A stretch of DNA of 5,997 nt from Candidatus Dojkabacteria bacterium (GTDB lineage Bacteria; Patescibacteriota; Dojkabacteria; SC72; JAHDCA01): NCBI GenBank assembly GCA_020630115.1, contig JAHDCA010000061.1, positions 1 through 5,997 on the forward strand. The letters are read 5' to 3'. Shown piece by piece: positions 5,909-5,997 of the stretch; within the stretch, counting starts at the first letter, position 1, and every line of letters begins with the position of its first letter. The notes under the pieces are model-generated. The model did not search any database. It worked only from the letters and a program-made list of their open reading frames with translations, and was not told the DNA's origin. The translations under genes were made by a program, and so were the position numbers.

Positions 5909-5914
5909 TAGAAT
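5909..5914 (+). promoter_or_regulatory. Candidate -10 box for the gene at the right edge
   Basis: TAGAAT matches TATAAT at five of six positions and would give a leader of about 20 bases before ATG 5942. Its -35 region is only T-rich. A competing pair, TTGACT at 5914-5919 with TATTTT at 5936-5941 (16-base spacer), would place initiation downstream of that ATG and so suits it poorly. No terminator is visible after the hydrolase, so read-through is also possible. Confidence 0.25.
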
Positions 5915-5941
5915 TGACTCTTAATTTGTACTGAATATTTT

Positions 5942-5997
5942 ATGGACTCAAAATCAGATTTTGCCAAACAAAAATTAAAAGAATTTGTCCCATTAGT
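5942..5997 (+). CDS. Start of an unidentified protein, cut by the window edge
   Basis: An ATG opens a frame that stays open to the end of the window, giving 18 complete codons (MDSKSDFAKQKLKEFVPL). The composition is charged and helix-like. No ribosome binding site precedes it. The stretch is too short to assign a family, but the orientation and the 59-base gap after the hydrolase fit a next gene on the same strand. Confidence 0.4.
   Translation, partial: MDSKSDFAKQKLKEFVPL

Noticed and set aside
1..5997. UGA recoding as seen in some CPR lineages
   Set aside because: Every recognised protein reaches full family length without in-frame TGA, and conserved glycines use GGN codons.
1..5997. A defence, toxin-antitoxin, phage or mobile-element system
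   Set aside because: No integrase, transposase, nuclease-toxin pair, CRISPR repeat or terminal inverted repeat is visible; RecJ and RecX are ordinary repair proteins in this setting.

Overview
This AT-rich window carries seven tightly packed protein genes plus the first codons of an eighth, with no RNA gene, mobile element or CRISPR array that I can see. All seven genes that end here stop with TAA. None has a strong Shine-Dalgarno sequence at the usual spacing, and no in-frame TGA interrupts a recognisable domain, so there is no sign of UGA recoding. The short MscL, compact spacing, near-leaderless promoters and generally diverged but intact housekeeping proteins would fit a small-genome bacterium such as a Patescibacteria/CPR member. 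That placement is an inference from style and no marker gene here proves it.

Left part (1-2659, + strand): the end of an SppA-type S49 peptidase, then recX, whose ATG directly follows the SppA stop codon, then recJ, which starts inside the recX end. The three are almost certainly co-transcribed from a promoter outside the window. RecX (a RecA modulator) and RecJ (a 5'-3' single-strand exonuclease) form a recombination-repair pair; the peptidase has no obvious functional link to them.

Middle part (2741-4267, - strand): an unrecognised multi-pass membrane protein with an Asn/Gln-rich N-terminal tail, and upstream of it mscL, a short mechanosensitive channel. They are separated by a clear intrinsic terminator whose downstream T-run merges into a TATAAT box placed so close to the membrane-protein ATG that its transcript would be leaderless. 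mscL shows codon choice typical of a highly expressed gene.

Right part (4318-5997, + strand): a short-chain dehydrogenase/reductase, divergent from mscL and sharing with it a perfectly symmetric TATAATTATA element, followed by an alpha/beta-hydrolase-like protein whose true start is unclear, and a partial ORF at the edge. I found no convincing new defence or mobile system. The points most worth checking are the symmetric divergent promoter, the terminator-promoter overlap, the codon bias of mscL, the hydrolase start region and the unknown membrane protein.
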